Positions 63,661 to 64,000 of a DNA stretch of 64,000 nucleotides are shown here, one piece after another. Position 1 is the stretch's first letter. Each line of letters starts with the position of its first letter. This DNA comes from Mugil cephalus (Eukaryota > Chordata > Actinopteri > Mugiliformes > Mugilidae), in the NCBI RefSeq assembly GCF_022458985.1, contig NC_061786.1, positions 4,511,501-4,575,500 on the forward strand, read 5' to 3'. A program made the translations under genes and the position numbers. Below the pieces are notes generated by a model, which was given only the letters and a program-made list of their open reading frames with translations, had not been told where the DNA came from and did no database searches.

Positions 63661-64000
63661 AGGCTGCAGTGCCTGAAGTGGTTTTATATGTAGAACGAAG
63701 AGGTTCCAGAGAAGGAGGAAGTTTAAGCAGGGAAGGAGCATCAAGGGACAGGCTTGCATACTCCGAACCCCAGCAACCCTCCTGTTTAGGTCGATATGTG
63801 ATTCTTTTGACACTTCTCAGATTGCTGGCATAATCACGTAGTGCAAAACACGAGGATTAAACTTGTGAAAATGACCCGGGTGCTTGAAGCAATGCGGAGT
63901 CTTGGTTTCTAGTTAAGCCGTCTTACACTCTAAACAATCTGCAGCAAAGTATCCACTCCCGACAACTAATCAGTAATGTTAAGAAAAGGCAAACAGAAAC

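Larger units (their letters stand above)
61197..64000 (-). other. sobp intron (partial)
   Basis: No other sobp exon is found here, including the one with the first FCS finger. It holds a dispersed repeat copy (61904-61972) and a purine-rich degenerate repeat (63451-63660). Confidence 0.7.

Overview
The window is nuclear DNA of a vertebrate, almost certainly a ray-finned (teleost) fish. Genes are split into short exons by GT-AG introns, CA/TG microsatellites are frequent, and the repeat relics (L2/Rex-like LINE, Tc1-like tail, hAT-like and TTAA-type elements) are typical of fish. The encoded proteins match vertebrate families over their full length. I see no prokaryotic features, CRISPR, operons or phage.

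Layout, left to right. (1) 1-4690, minus strand: the 5' end of clip4 (CAP-Gly linker protein 4); only the N-terminal exons lie in the window. (2) 5585-7650, plus strand: cimip5 (C2orf50), complete in three coding exons (152 aa), preceded by an RFX X-box and an adjoining forkhead site. (3) 8289-15480, plus strand: slc66a3 (PQLC3), complete in seven coding exons (207 aa), with LINE and Tc1-like debris in its introns. (4) 15560-49670, minus strand: rock2 (Rho-associated kinase 2), complete. I traced 31 coding exons that join in phase into 1377 codons plus stop; human ROCK2 has 1388 residues. It has a 3.2 kb 3' UTR, a 15.1 kb first intron and a CpG-rich promoter. (5) 49680-53400: repeat-rich intergenic DNA with a deleted LINE. 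(6) 53400-64000, minus strand: the 3' half of sobp, consisting of one large coding exon of 684 codons and an apparent non-coding 3' exon beyond the stop; the 5' exons lie outside.

The order cimip5-slc66a3-rock2 matches the human 2p25 neighbourhood, while clip4 (human 2p23) and sobp (human 6q21) mark fish-specific or ancestral linkage. slc66a3 and rock2 are tail to tail, with predicted poly(A) signals about 120 bp apart. The genes do not form one pathway: ROCK2 controls actomyosin, SLC66A3 is a PQ-loop membrane protein, CIMIP5 belongs to cilia, CLIP4 to microtubules, and SOBP is a nuclear zinc-finger protein.

I did not find an undescribed gene system. The most useful non-coding observations are the adjacent RFX and FOXJ1-type motifs before the ciliary gene, a perfect CArG palindrome in rock2 intron 1, and the sobp stop codon one base before a splice donor. 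Exon borders were derived by eye from splice consensus, phase and remembered family sequences; no alignment or transcript data were available.
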